Positions 27,163 through 36,579 of a stretch of 64,000 bases of DNA are shown here, piece after piece. This DNA comes from Paraburkholderia susongensis (GTDB taxonomy: Bacteria > Pseudomonadota > Gammaproteobacteria > Burkholderiales > Burkholderiaceae), in NCBI RefSeq assembly GCF_900177725.1, contig NZ_FXAT01000008.1, positions 186,001 to 250,000 of the forward strand. Reading direction: 5' to 3'. Under the pieces are notes generated by a model. The model had not been told where the DNA came from and did no database searches. It was given only the letters and a program-made list of their open reading frames with translations. Made by a program: the position numbers and the translations under genes. The first letter of the stretch is position 1; every line of letters starts with the position of its first letter.

Positions 27163-30100
27163 GCTGACGTGCTCCTTCGCTGTCGTAGAACATCGGACTC
27201 GCGATCTTCGCCGCAATCTGCTTACCGCTCTTGCCGTTCCCAAATACGACCGTGACCGTTTCGCCCATCCTGTCGAGGCCGCCCTTCACGACGGCCATCG
27301 CAATCGAGCGCTTCAGGATCGGGCTGAAATAGCTCGACGTGACGTGACCGAGCATCGGCGCGGTATCGCCCTCGAACGGGCCAGCGACGATCTGCGAGCC
27401 CTCGGGTATCACGAACGACGCATCGTCGCTCAATAGCCCGACCAGTTGCTTGCGCCCTGCCTTCGCCGTGTCCGAACGGCTCAGCGAACGCTTGCCGAGA
27501 AAGTCCTTCGACTTCGCGACGAGACCGCCCATGCCGATGTCGTATGGCGTCATCGAGCCGTCCGTATCCTGCCCGACGATGATGTAGCCCTTCTCCGCGC
27601 GCAGCACGTGCATCGTTTCAGTGCCGTACGGCGTGATATCGAACTCCGCGCCCGCGTCGATCAGCGCCTGCCACACCGCGCGCCCGACGTTCGCGGGCAC
27701 GTTGACCTCATACGCGAGTTCGCCCGAGAAGCTGATGCGCATCACGCGCGCCGCCACGCCCGCGACGGTGCCTTCGCGATAGCTCATGAACGGAAACGCG
27801 GCATTTGCGAAGTCGATGTCGTCGCAAACTTTTTGCAGCACCTTGCGGCTCATCGGCCCGGCCACCGCGAACGTGGCCCAATGGTCCGTCACCGACGCGA
27901 GCCGCACGCGCATATCCGGCCATTCCGTCTGCAGCCAGCGTTCGAGCCACGTGAGCACGCGCGCCGCGCCGCCGGTCGTGGTCGACATCAGGTAGTGCTG
28001 CTCGGCGAGGCGCACGGTCACGCCGTCGTCGAAGATCATGCCGTTTTCGTCGAGCATCAGACCATAGCGGCATTTGCCGACTTCGAGCTTGCTCCACGGA
28101 TTCGTATAGACCCAGTTCAGCAGCTTCGCGGCATCGGGGCCCTGAATGTCGATCTTGCCAAGCGTCGACGCGTCGAGTATGCCGACGCTCGTGCGCACCG
28201 CGAGCGATTCGCGCGCGAGCGCAGCCCGCATGTCCTCGCCCGCCTTCGGGTAATACCACGGACGTTTCCAGTTGCCGACGTCCTCGAATAACGCGCCGTT
28301 TTCGACATGCCACTCGTGCAGCGCGGTCTTGCGCACCGGGTCGAGAAATTCGCCGAGTTCGCGGCCCGCGAACGTGCCGAACGAAACCGGCGTGTAGTTC
28401 GGCCGGAACGTGGTCGTGCCGGTCTCGGCAATCGTCTTGCCGAGCGCCTGCGCGAGAATCGCCATGCCGTTGATGTTGCCGAGCTTGCCCTGGTCAGTGC
28501 CGAAGCCCATCGCGGTGTAGCGCTTCACGTGCTCGACCGATTCGAAGCCTTCGCGCGCGGCAAGGAAAATATCCGCCGCCGACACGTCGTTCTGGAAATC
28601 GACGAACTGCTTCGGCCCGCGCGTCGCCATTTCGCGTCCGCCGACGAGCCATAGCGGCAGCATCTTCGCCTCGGCCAGTTCTCTCACCCGCAGCGGATAC
28701 GGCCGCGCGACGGTATATCCGGTCGCGCGCGCCGCTTCGACACCCGCATCGACGGCGCAGCGTAAGCCGTGACCCAGTGAGAAGTCACCCGCGCACGCGC
28801 CGACGCTCGCCTCCGCCTGCATGCTGTTTCCCGGCACGAAGCAGGCCTTGTCTGCGTGCCACTGCGCCTTGCCGCCCGACTGCGCAAACAGATGCAGCAC
28901 CGGGCTCCAGCCGCCCGACATCGCGAGCAGGTCGCACGGCAGCTCGCGCTGCCGCGCGCCGGTTTGCCCGTTCGCGTACGGCGCTATCTCCACCGACGCG
29001 ACGCGCAGCTTGCCGTGCGCCGCCGTCACGACCGCGCCGCGCATCACTTCGATACCGCCGCGCCGCGCAAGCGTGGGCAACGTGCCCGTCGATTCACCCT
29101 CGCGCGGATCGATCACGCGCACCTGGGCGCCGGCCGCCTTCAGGTCGAGCGCGCATTGATAGCCGTCGTCGTTGTTCGTGAACACGACCGCGTTGCGGCC
29201 GGGCAGCACCGCATAGCGATGCAGATAGGTCGACACCGCCGACGCGAGCATCACGCCAGGCAGGTCGTTGTTGCCGAACACGATCGGCCGCTCGTGAGCG
29301 CCCGTGGCGAGAATCACGCGTTTCGCGCGAATCTTCCAGAGCAGTTCGCGCGTGCCTTTGCGCTGCGAGAGAGGCACATGATCGCTGAGGCGCTGCGTGA
29401 CCGTGACGAGATTGTGGTCCTGATAGCCGAACGCGGTGCTGCGGCTCAGGATCTTCACGTCGGGCCTCAGGCGCAGTTCGTCCTCGATTTTGCGCACCCA
29501 TTGCAGCGCGGGCTTGCCATCGATTTCCGCGCGGCACGACAGCAACGAGCCGCCGAGTTCGGGCTGATCGTCGACGAGCATCACGCGCGCGCCGGACAAT
29601 GCCGCCGCATGCGCAGCCGCGAGCCCGCCCGGACCGCCGCCGACCACCAGCACGTCGCAATGCGCGAAGCACTTGTCGTAGCGGTCCGCATCGCGCTGTT
29701 GCGGCGCGGTGCCGAGACCGGCCGCGTCGCGAATCGCTTCCTCGTATTTCGGCCACCATTTGCGCGGCCACATGAAAGTCTTGTAGTAGAAGCCCGCCGG
29801 AATGAAGCGCGCGATCTTCTGATTGATCGCCAAGCGATCTTTCTCGATGCTCGGCTTCGCGTTCACGCTCGTCGCAACGAGCCCCTGATACAGCTCGATT
29901 TCCGTGGCTCGCGCGTTCGGCACCGTGTACGCGCCGGTTTCGAGCTGCACGACCGCATTCGGCTCTTCGACACCCGCGGTGACGATGCCGCGCGGCCGGT
30001 GATATTTCCAGCTGCGCGCAACGAAATGCACACCGTTCGCGAGCAACGCGGACGCGAGCGTATCGCCCTGATAGCCCTGATATTCGACGCCGTTGAACGT

Positions 30101-30163
30101 GAAGTTCAGCGCAACTGCACGATCGATGCGGCCACCGTTCGGGAGCCGGTTTTTCTGGCTCAT
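27152..30163 (-). CDS. soxA: Sarcosine oxidase alpha subunit
   Basis: The 1,003-residue protein is full length for SoxA. An N-terminal ferredoxin-like part (FNGVEYQGYQGDTLASALLA) is followed by an NAD-binding domain (VLVVGGGPGGLAAAHAAALS). The C-terminal aminomethyltransferase-like domain (LRAEKGYIIVGQDTDGSMTP) transfers the one-carbon unit to tetrahydrofolate. The enzyme demethylates sarcosine to glycine. The start overlaps soxD by ATGA. Confidence 0.95.
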   Translation of the reverse strand: MSQKNRLPNGGRIDRAVALNFTFNGVEYQGYQGDTLASALLANGVHFVARSWKYHRPRGIVTAGVEEPNAVVQLETGAYTVPNARATEIELYQGLVATSVNAKPSIEKDRLAINQKIARFIPAGFYYKTFMWPRKWWPKYEEAIRDAAGLGTAPQQRDADRYDKCFAHCDVLVVGGGPGGLAAAHAAALSGARVMLVDDQPELGGSLLSCRAEIDGKPALQWVRKIEDELRLRPDVKILSRSTAFGYQDHNLVTVTQRLSDHVPLSQRKGTRELLWKIRAKRVILATGAHERPIVFGNNDLPGVMLASAVSTYLHRYAVLPGRNAVVFTNNDDGYQCALDLKAAGAQVRVIDPREGESTGTLPTLARRGGIEVMRGAVVTAAHGKLRVASVEIAPYANGQTGARQRELPCDLLAMSGGWSPVLHLFAQSGGKAQWHADKACFVPGNSMQAEASVGACAGDFSLGHGLRCAVDAGVEAARATGYTVARPYPLRVRELAEAKMLPLWLVGGREMATRGPKQFVDFQNDVSAADIFLAAREGFESVEHVKRYTAMGFGTDQGKLGNINGMAILAQALGKTIAETGTTTFRPNYTPVSFGTFAGRELGEFLDPVRKTALHEWHVENGALFEDVGNWKRPWYYPKAGEDMRAALARESLAVRTSVGILDASTLGKIDIQGPDAAKLLNWVYTNPWSKLEVGKCRYGLMLDENGMIFDDGVTVRLAEQHYLMSTTTGGAARVLTWLERWLQTEWPDMRVRLASVTDHWATFAVAGPMSRKVLQKVCDDIDFANAAFPFMSYREGTVAGVAARVMRISFSGELAYEVNVPANVGRAVWQALIDAGAEFDITPYGTETMHVLRAEKGYIIVGQDTDGSMTPYDIGMGGLVAKSKDFLGKRSLSRSDTAKAGRKQLVGLLSDDASFVIPEGSQIVAGPFEGDTAPMLGHVTSSYFSPILKRSIAMAVVKGGLDRMGETVTVVFGNGKSGKQIAAKIASPMFYDSEGARQHVE

Positions 30164-30483
30164 GATGGTTTGCCCTCTTCGTTGCCGGCGTTGCCGGGAG
30201 TGTGACTATCCAGCGAGGGCAACGGACGCTCGAACGTCTCGTACCCGAGGAACGCGTAGCTCACGGTGTCGCGCTGCGCCTTGAACCAGCGGCGGCACCC
30301 TTGCGCATGCAGCCACTGCTCGCGATGCACGCCGCGCAGGTTCTTGCGCATGAACAGGTAGTCGCCCCATTCCTTGTCGGTGATCCTGTCGGCGTCGTAC
30401 GGGCGCGCGATATCCGCTTCGCCGCCGCAGGAAAATTCGGTTTCGGCGCGCGGACCGCACCACGGGCATTCGATCAACAACAT
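30160..30483 (-). CDS. soxD: Sarcosine oxidase delta subunit
   Basis: A 107-residue zinc-binding subunit. It begins MLLIECPWCGPRAETEF; Cys6, Cys9, His59 and Cys63 (in EQWLHAQGCRRWF) are the expected zinc ligands. ATG 30483 is chosen because it gives this canonical start; the longer frame upstream is soxB antisense-like. It overlaps soxA by ATGA and follows soxB by 47 bp. Confidence 0.93.
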   Translation of the reverse strand: MLLIECPWCGPRAETEFSCGGEADIARPYDADRITDKEWGDYLFMRKNLRGVHREQWLHAQGCRRWFKAQRDTVSYAFLGYETFERPLPSLDSHTPGNAGNEEGKPS

Positions 30484-30530
30484 GAGAGGCTCCTTTGTCG
30501 CTTTGTCGCTTTGTCGTTTAGCGCGCAGCA

Positions 30531-31775
30531 TCAGTGAGCGACGGCGGCCGCGCCGTGCTCGTCGATCAGATGGCCGGTATAGAAACGCTCGAGCGAAAAC
30601 GGCGCGTTCAGCGGATGCGGTTCGTCCCTCGCGATCGTGTACGCGTAGACCCAGCCGGAGCCGGGCGTCGCCTTGAAACCACCCGTGCCCCAGCCGCAGT
30701 TGAAATAAAGTCCCTTCACATCGGTCTTGCTGATGATCGGGCACGCGTCCGGCGATACGTCGACGATGCCGCCCCACTGCCGGTTCATCCGCACGCGGGA
30801 AAACACCGGGAACATTTCGACGATCGCCGCGAGCGTGCCTTCGATGATCTGGAAGCTGCCGCGCTGTCCGAACCCGGTGTACTGATCGATGCCCGCACCG
30901 ATCACGAGATCGCCCTTGTCGGACTGGCTGATATACGCGTGCACCGCATTCGACATCACGACCGTATTGACGACCGGCTTGATCGGCTCCGAGACGAGCG
31001 CCTGCAACGGATGGCTCTCGAGCGGCAGGCGCACGCCGGCCATGTCGGCGAGTGTCGACGTATTGCCCGCCGCGACCACCGCGACTTTCTTCGCGCGGAT
31101 AAAACCCCTCGTCGTATCGACGCCGCTCACCTGGCCGCCGTCGCGGCGAATGCCGACGACCTGGCAGTTCTGCACGATATCGACGCCCGCCTGGTCCGCG
31201 CCGCGCGCGAAGCCCCAGGCCACCGCGTCGTGCCGCGCGACGCCGCCGCGCCGCTGGATCGACGCGCCGAGCACCGGATAGCGGCTATGCAGATTGATCG
31301 CCGGCTCGATCTCCTTGATCTGCGCGGGCGTAAGGAATTCGGCATCGACACCGTTCAGGCGGTTCGCGTTCACGCGGCGCTGCGTGTCGCGCACTTCCTG
31401 CAGCGTATGCGCGAGATTGATGACGCCACGCTGGCTGAACATCACGTTGTAGTTCAGATCCTGCGCGAGCCCTTCCCACAGCTTCATCGCTTTTTCGTAG
31501 AGCGCGGCCGATTCGTCCCACAAATAATTCGAGCGCACGATGGTCGTATTGCGCGCGGTATTGCCGCCGCCGATCCAGCCCTTCTCGAGCACCGCGACAT
31601 TGCGCACGCCGTGCTCTTTCGCGAGGTAATACGCGGTCGCGAGACCATGTCCGCCACCGCCGACGATCACGACGTCGTATTCGCTCTTGGGCGCGGGGCT
31701 TTTCCACTGCCGCTCCCAGTTCTCGTGATACGACATCCCGTTGCGCAGCAGGCTGAATATCGAATAGCGGCTCAT
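30531..31775 (-). CDS. soxB: Sarcosine oxidase beta subunit
   Basis: A 414-residue flavoprotein with the FAD fold YDVVIVGGGGHGLATAYYLA and typical start MSRYSIFSLLRNGMSYHENW. It carries the covalent FMN site and the sarcosine-oxidising site. ATG 31775 matches the normal family length; the longer open frame upstream is rejected. First gene of soxBDAG, transcribed away from the AraC-type regulator at 32134. Confidence 0.94.
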   Translation of the reverse strand: MSRYSIFSLLRNGMSYHENWERQWKSPAPKSEYDVVIVGGGGHGLATAYYLAKEHGVRNVAVLEKGWIGGGNTARNTTIVRSNYLWDESAALYEKAMKLWEGLAQDLNYNVMFSQRGVINLAHTLQEVRDTQRRVNANRLNGVDAEFLTPAQIKEIEPAINLHSRYPVLGASIQRRGGVARHDAVAWGFARGADQAGVDIVQNCQVVGIRRDGGQVSGVDTTRGFIRAKKVAVVAAGNTSTLADMAGVRLPLESHPLQALVSEPIKPVVNTVVMSNAVHAYISQSDKGDLVIGAGIDQYTGFGQRGSFQIIEGTLAAIVEMFPVFSRVRMNRQWGGIVDVSPDACPIISKTDVKGLYFNCGWGTGGFKATPGSGWVYAYTIARDEPHPLNAPFSLERFYTGHLIDEHGAAAVAH

Positions 31776-32133
31776 CGTGTGTCCCAGGCGGTGTTGTGGT
31801 TCGCGCGCCGCGGCGCTCCGATCGGGCTGTCGCGGCGGCGTGCCGATATTGCACCGTACCGCAAGCGGGATCGATAGAATAAAAACGGCATCGCAATGGG
31901 ATGGCTGCGTCAAGCGGGCTCTGGAACGGACTATGGTTGTGCGCTGCGCGTCGCGTGCAGTGCCACGATGTAGCGCCGCGGTGCGGTGTCGCAGTCGGTG
32001 TATTTTCAGGCGGACACCGCAATTCTGGCCACCGGTCCGCCGGGTCCGCGGTGCTATGCTTGCTGCCACCGCTTTAACTTACGTTTTCTTTTCCGTTTCC
32101 ATTTCCATTCCCTTTCGCCGACCCGCCGCGCGC
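31776..32133. promoter_or_regulatory. Divergent promoter region between soxB and its likely regulator
   Basis: A 358-bp gap with no gene. An A/T-richer segment (around 31870-31890) lies nearer soxB, and a pyrimidine tract built of TTTCC units spans about 32084-32117, just ahead of the regulator ATG. GbdR/SouR-type regulators bind in such divergent gaps, but no operator could be fixed by eye. Confidence 0.45.
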
Positions 32134-33198
32134 ATGAACCCCGCAGAGCCGCATCCCCTGCAATCGCCCGACAGCCCCTCGAAGCAGCGCATCCGCTTCG
32201 GCATCATCCTGCTGCCGAACTTCACGCTGACGGCGTTCTCGGGTTTCGTCGATTTACTGCGCCTGTCCGCCGACGAAGGCGATTTCAGCAAGCCCGTGCG
32301 CTGCTCGTGGAGCGTGATCGGGGAAACCCTCGCGCCGGTGCGTGCGAGTTGCGGCATCGAAATCGCGCCGTGGGAAACCTTCGAGTGCGCCGAGCCGTTC
32401 GACTACATCGTCGTGGTCGGCGGGCTGCTGCACGCGGGGCCGGCCGCGAGCGAGACGACGCTCGCGTTCATCCGCCGCGCCGCCGCGAGCGAGGCAACGC
32501 TCGTCGGCATCTGCACCGGCGTGTTCTCGCTGATGCGCGCGGGCGTGCTCGGCGGCCACCGCATCTGCGTGAGCTGGTTTCATTACTGGGATTTCATCGA
32601 GCGCTTTCCATCGGTGAATGAAGAAGCGCTCGTCGCCGACCGCATGTTCGTGATCGACCGGCGGCGCATCACCTGCTCGGGCGGCCGCGCGTCGATCGAC
32701 GTGGCCGCCGCGATCCTGCTGCGTCACTTCGAAACCGCGACGGTGCAAAAGGCGCTGCGCATCCTGCTCGTCGACGAGCTGCACAAGGACGACGCGCCGC
32801 AGCCGCATCCGCCGGGTCTCGCTCCGGCCACGCATCCGAAGATCAAGCGCGCGATTCTGTTGATGGAGCAGCACGTGGGACGCCCGTTGCCGCTCGATCT
32901 GTCGCCGCGTCAGCTCGAGCGGCTCTTCAAGGCGCAGACCGGCAAGGCGCCGCAGGCTTACGCAAAGCAGGTGCGTCTGCGCACAGCCGCATGGCTGCTG
33001 ACGAGTTCGGACAAGACCGTCGCCGATATCGCATCGAGTTGCGGCTTTTCCGACGCATCGCATCTGGGCCGCGAATTCCGCAAGCAGTTCGGCCTGCCGC
33101 CGATCATGTATCGCGAGCAGCGCGGCACGGTGGCAGCGCAAGCGCGGCATGAACTGATTTACGACGAAACGTTTCCGGGGCGGGCGCGGGCCATTTGA
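32134..33198 (+). CDS. GlxA-family AraC regulator, probable activator of soxBDAG
   Basis: The 354-residue protein has an N-terminal DJ-1/glutamine-amidotransferase-like domain (FGIILLPNFTLTAFSGFVDL, VVVGGLLHAGP, GICTGVFSLMRAGVLGGHRI) and a C-terminal double helix-turn-helix (DKTVADIASSCGFSDASHLG, FRKQFGLPP). This layout is that of GbdR, CdhR and SouR, which sense betaine, carnitine or sarcosine. Its divergent position next to soxBDAG supports a SouR-like role (inference). ATG 32134 is preferred to upstream in-frame starts because homology begins just after it. Confidence 0.85.
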   Translation: MNPAEPHPLQSPDSPSKQRIRFGIILLPNFTLTAFSGFVDLLRLSADEGDFSKPVRCSWSVIGETLAPVRASCGIEIAPWETFECAEPFDYIVVVGGLLHAGPAASETTLAFIRRAAASEATLVGICTGVFSLMRAGVLGGHRICVSWFHYWDFIERFPSVNEEALVADRMFVIDRRRITCSGGRASIDVAAAILLRHFETATVQKALRILLVDELHKDDAPQPHPPGLAPATHPKIKRAILLMEQHVGRPLPLDLSPRQLERLFKAQTGKAPQAYAKQVRLRTAAWLLTSSDKTVADIASSCGFSDASHLGREFRKQFGLPPIMYREQRGTVAAQARHELIYDETFPGRARAI

Positions 33199-33232
33199 GC
33201 ATGCGCATCCGGCGCGAACCTGCTTCGCGTGT

Positions 33233-34360
33233 TCAGGAAATCGATACGCCCAGCAGCCGCCCGACGCCGAACGTAAACGCCGCCGCGATCAGGCCGATGA
33301 CGATCTGGCGCAACGCGGAAAAGCCCGCGCTGCGTCCGTTGAACAACGACGTAAACACGCCGATCGACGCGAGCGCAAGCATGCTCAGCACGACGCACTG
33401 CACGATCGCGCTGACGCCGTGAGTCCAGAGAAACGGCATCACCGGAAAAATCGCGCCGGCCGAGAAAAGACAGAACGACACCCCCGCCGCCGACCACGGA
33501 TTGCCGCCCAACTCCGCCGGGTCGAGTCCGAGTTCTTCCCGCGTGAGCGTGTCGAGCGCCTTGTCCTTGTCGCGCATCATCTGCGAGGCCACGCGTTTTG
33601 CCTCATTGGCGTCGAGCCCTTTCGCGCGGTAGATCAGCGCAAGCTCGTGCTCCTCCGCTTCGGGCTGCTCGTCGATCTCTTCGGCCTCCTTCGCGATCTG
33701 CGTGCTTGCGAGTTCACGCGCATTCGTGACCGACAGCCATTCGCCGAGCGCCATCGAGCATGCACCCGCGATGAGCCCGGCAAGCCCCGTCAGCAGGATC
33801 GCCTTGTTGCCGGTGCCCGCGCCCGCCACGCCCATGATCAGGCAGAAGTTCGACACGAGACCGTCGTTCGCGCCGAGAACGGCCGCGCGCAGATCATTGC
33901 CCGACGCGGCGCCCTTGTGCCACGACTCCGCCGCGGCGATGCGCGCGCCCGGCGGCAGATGCGCATCGCCGTCGCGCGCGAGCGCCTGCACCACGGCCGC
34001 GTGATGACGCTCATCGGCCGACATGCGCCCCGCGTCCTGTTGGCCCTGATATTTGTTGCGGTCGGCGTACTCGGCGGCGGCGAGCGTGGGCAGCACGAAG
34101 TCCGCGCCGAACAGGCGCACGAGCCCCTTCATGAGACGCGTTTTTAGCGCACGGCCTTCGCCCTTCGGCTCGACGCCGTTCGCCCTGAGTTTGTCGGCCC
34201 AGGTCTGCGCGTGACTGTGCTCGGACTGGGCGAGATCGTGATAGACCTGCTTGCGGGTCTCGTCCTTTTCGACATTCGCGAGCGTCTCGTAGAGAGCGGC
34301 ACTGTGGAGTTCGTCGGAGAGATTCGCCTTGTAGCGCTTCACTTCATGCTTTGTTGCCAT
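33233..34360 (-). CDS. Rubrerythrin-VIT fusion membrane protein (MbfA-like iron/manganese exporter)
   Basis: The 375-residue protein joins an N-terminal ferritin-like di-iron domain (ELHSAALYETLANVEKDE, QSEHSHAQTW) to a VIT-family membrane domain (ANDGLVSNFCLIMGVAGAG, with about five helices). MbfA proteins of this layout export iron and protect against iron or peroxide stress. ATG 34360 (MATKHEVKRY) is preferred over the short extension. Stand-alone gene. Confidence 0.85.
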   Translation of the reverse strand: MATKHEVKRYKANLSDELHSAALYETLANVEKDETRKQVYHDLAQSEHSHAQTWADKLRANGVEPKGEGRALKTRLMKGLVRLFGADFVLPTLAAAEYADRNKYQGQQDAGRMSADERHHAAVVQALARDGDAHLPPGARIAAAESWHKGAASGNDLRAAVLGANDGLVSNFCLIMGVAGAGTGNKAILLTGLAGLIAGACSMALGEWLSVTNARELASTQIAKEAEEIDEQPEAEEHELALIYRAKGLDANEAKRVASQMMRDKDKALDTLTREELGLDPAELGGNPWSAAGVSFCLFSAGAIFPVMPFLWTHGVSAIVQCVVLSMLALASIGVFTSLFNGRSAGFSALRQIVIGLIAAAFTFGVGRLLGVSIS

Positions 34361-34651
34361 GATCTTGTGCCCGGCGGGCTGCGTTGCTGACGGCAAAGCG
34401 TAACCGATTCAGGCCTCCGGATCGGAAAGGCCCTAAAGCATGGGATGAGCGAGAAACGCTACCGTTCGCATCCTCATTCGAGCGGCAATGCGAAGACAGT
34501 GGAGGATGCGGTTCGCGGGTTCAACGCGAATATCGCGTGATATGCGTGGTATGCGTGAAATGCGTGGTGTGATATGACGGATGAGCGAAGAGATTGATAA
34601 CACCCGGCGCCCCTGGGTCAGGACGAGCGCGCCGGGCGGTCTATCTTGGCG
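34361..34651. other. Intergenic region with short imperfect repeats
   Basis: About 290 bp. Near 34540-34580 the word atgcgtg recurs in an imperfect tandem array. An inverted pair CCCGGCGC / GCGCCGGG lies at about 34602-34635, just past the DUF4148 stop, but no T-run follows. No gene is recognised. Confidence 0.3.
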
Positions 34652-34951
34652 CTACTGACTCGCGCCCGCGCCGACCCCGGCCTTCTTCTCGGCCTGCTGA
34701 AGCTTGTTCGGATAATTCGGATCGTTTTGCGACGGTTGGTAGCCCGCGTCTTCGAGCTTCTTCAGCTCGGCGTTCTTCTTCGCGCGAGCCTGTTTGCGGG
34801 CCGCCTTGCGCTCGGCCTTGGTCGGCTTCGCGGTGCTCGTGTCCGGCTGAGCGGTGGCGTCGTTCTGCGCGACTGCAAGTGGAATGTTGCCGGCCAGCAG
34901 TGCGGCGACCGAGATTCCAAGCATGATCCGTTTAATGGCGAAGCTCTTCAT
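34652..34951 (-). CDS. DUF4148-like small secreted protein
   Basis: A 99-residue product with a signal peptide (MKSFAIKRIMLGISVAALLA, cleavage near AVAQ), a Lys/Ala-rich coiled segment, and the C-terminal pattern ELKKLEDAGYQPSQNDPNYP then AEKKAG, which matches DUF4148 proteins common in Burkholderiaceae. ATG 34951 has an AGAGGGG ribosome site. Periplasmic, function unknown. Confidence 0.75.
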   Translation of the reverse strand: MKSFAIKRIMLGISVAALLAGNIPLAVAQNDATAQPDTSTAKPTKAERKAARKQARAKKNAELKKLEDAGYQPSQNDPNYPNKLQQAEKKAGVGAGASQ

Positions 34952-35342
34952 AACTGATATCCCCTCTGGAGAGTTGGCAATAGTGCTGAAGCCCATCTGC
35001 GAATCGTGGTTCACCAAGCCGGATTGCGCTTTTTCACGCACCCGCTAACTCCAGCTTACAGGCAAATCGCAGATTGTGGGATTGGAAGCGTTGATGGCGA
35101 GGGGCGTTGCTATATCGATCCAGGTGTTTTCCCTAGCGGGGTCTGTATATTTGTTACATCACCCCAACCCCTATTTTTTTAGCATGGGCGCGTTGGCTGG
35201 AGTATTGTTTAAGCGCGCCGGAAACGCCGCAGCGACATCCCTATACAAGACAGGCGGTTCCCAGAGTCAAGACCTGCTCGAAAGCGCACCGTTCTTTTCA
35301 GATGCAACGAAGCGACATCAACTCCTCGAGGATGGTGAAAAC
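34952..35342. other. Intergenic region
   Basis: About 390 bp between divergent small genes. An A/T-rich part lies at 35140-35185, including a run of seven T at about 35174. Open frames that cross it have no recognisable product. Probable promoter region for the BON-domain gene and for the DUF4148 gene. Confidence 0.35.
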
Positions 35343-35732
35343 GTGAAAACAGTCAACCTTTTGAAAGCGCTTGGTATTGCATTGTGTGTGGCAACCGCAT
35401 CCAGCGCCTATGCCCAGGCGAGCGACGCCATGGCCCCCGCCAACAACGCGGCGGCGCCGGCCACGAATGCCAAAGCGACGCGTCAGGCGGATCGCAAGCT
35501 GGGCCGCGAAGTACGGCGCGCGCTCGCGAGAACGCCGGGCTTCAATGTGTCGAACGTGTTCGTGCGGGCGCGCGGCGGCGCGGTCACACTGACCGGATCG
35601 GTGCCCCAAGGCGGACAGATCCAGCAGGCGGCCGACGTAGCGAAAGGCGTTCCCGGCGTGACGTCGGTGGCTAACCGCATCACGCTCGGCGTGCGCTCCG
35701 GCGGCGGCGGTGGAAACGGCGGTGGGGGTTGA
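35343..35732 (+). CDS. Periplasmic BON-domain protein
   Basis: A 129-residue product starting at GTG 35343 with a signal peptide (NLLKALGIALCVATASSAYA). The BON domain follows: REVRRALARTPGFNVSNVFV, GGAVTLTGSVPQGGQIQQAA, GVPGVTSVANRITL. It ends in a Gly-rich tail. BON proteins are envelope proteins linked to osmotic or membrane stress. The GTG is chosen because it starts the signal peptide; the frame is open upstream to ATG 35076, but that part is not convincing. Confidence 0.78.
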   Translation: MKTVNLLKALGIALCVATASSAYAQASDAMAPANNAAAPATNAKATRQADRKLGREVRRALARTPGFNVSNVFVRARGGAVTLTGSVPQGGQIQQAADVAKGVPGVTSVANRITLGVRSGGGGGNGGGG

Positions 35733-35857
35733 GCGCCAGGCAACGGTTTTCGTCATTCGAACCGTTCTGTTCAAGCGTCCTTTGATCAACTGACGGCGGT
35801 TAGCGTTGCGAGCCTCGCGGCACGCGGCGCCGACCGCCGTCCTGCTATCTGTGACGC

Positions 35858-36427
35858 TCAGCGCCGCACCAGCCCGACGACATAACGGCACACCTCATCG
35901 CCGGCATTGAAGAACTCGCACTCGACCGGCGCACCAAGCTGCAGACAATCCCCCGCTTCGAGCCGGTACGTCTGCGAGCCCTCGCGGAAAGTCAGTACTC
36001 CTTGCATCACCCAGATCTGCTGATGCTGAAACACGAAGGCATCCGACGGATAAGGCACCTTCACACCCGGCGGCAGTTCGATCTCGAGCAATTCGAGCAC
36101 GCCACCCGTGGGCGGCGAAACGCGCCGGCGCGTATAGCCGGTTTCCGGATCCTGCCAGAGCGCCTGATCGGCATGGCGCACGAGCCGCTCGCCGGTCTGC
36201 TCGGCGAGCGCGAGCAAGGTCGACAACGTTAGCCCGAACGCGCCCGACAGCCGCCCGAGCACAGTCGCCGTGGGACTCGCCTCGCCGCGCTCGATCTTGC
36301 TGATCATCGCCTTCGACACGCCGGAGCGCTCCGCCAGTTCGCTCAACGACCAGTTGCGCGCCTCGCGCTCGGTCTTCACGCGCGCGGAAATCGCCTGGGT
36401 CAGATCGATGGCGGAGGATTCGGACAT
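35858..36427 (-). CDS. XRE-cupin transcriptional regulator
   Basis: The 189-residue protein has an N-terminal XRE helix-turn-helix (WSLSELAERSGVSKAMISKI then ERGEASPTATVLGRLS) and a C-terminal cupin (VFQHQQIWVMQGVLTFREGS, LEAGDCLQLG). Such regulators usually control amino acid or polyamine genes with a small ligand bound by the cupin. ATG 36427 (MSESSAIDLT) gives the usual domain layout. Target unknown. Confidence 0.87.
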   Translation of the reverse strand: MSESSAIDLTQAISARVKTEREARNWSLSELAERSGVSKAMISKIERGEASPTATVLGRLSGAFGLTLSTLLALAEQTGERLVRHADQALWQDPETGYTRRRVSPPTGGVLELLEIELPPGVKVPYPSDAFVFQHQQIWVMQGVLTFREGSQTYRLEAGDCLQLGAPVECEFFNAGDEVCRYVVGLVRR

Positions 36428-36540
36428 GGTTAGGTCATCGCAACAAAGTGAGTTCCGCCAGATTATATCGATGCGTTGGCGCCGCCAGCCGCCGTTCATG
36501 CGCATCGTGCGTGAATGGGCGATGGACCAGCGGGTCTCGA

Positions 36541-36579
36541 GGGGATCGTCTCAGAAAACGGATCGCAAAGTACGCTAAG
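36541..36579. repeat. Tn3-family terminal inverted repeat
   Basis: The sequence opens GGGGATCGTCTCAGAAAACG and closes TACGCTAAG. It matches the ~38-bp ends of Tn3-family elements, which start GGGGTCGTCTCAGAAAACGG and end GCACGCTAAG, with one extra A. The resolvase stop codon lies inside it. No partner repeat was found upstream of mntA (37728-38028), so the element is incomplete. Confidence 0.8.

Noticed and set aside
28856..30205. Open frame of 449 codons on the plus strand inside soxA
   Set aside because: Antisense to a strongly conserved soxA; no recognisable domain.
34602..34635. Possible terminator hairpin after the DUF4148 gene
   Set aside because: The stem CCCGGCGC/GCGCCGGG is real but the loop is long and no T-run follows.
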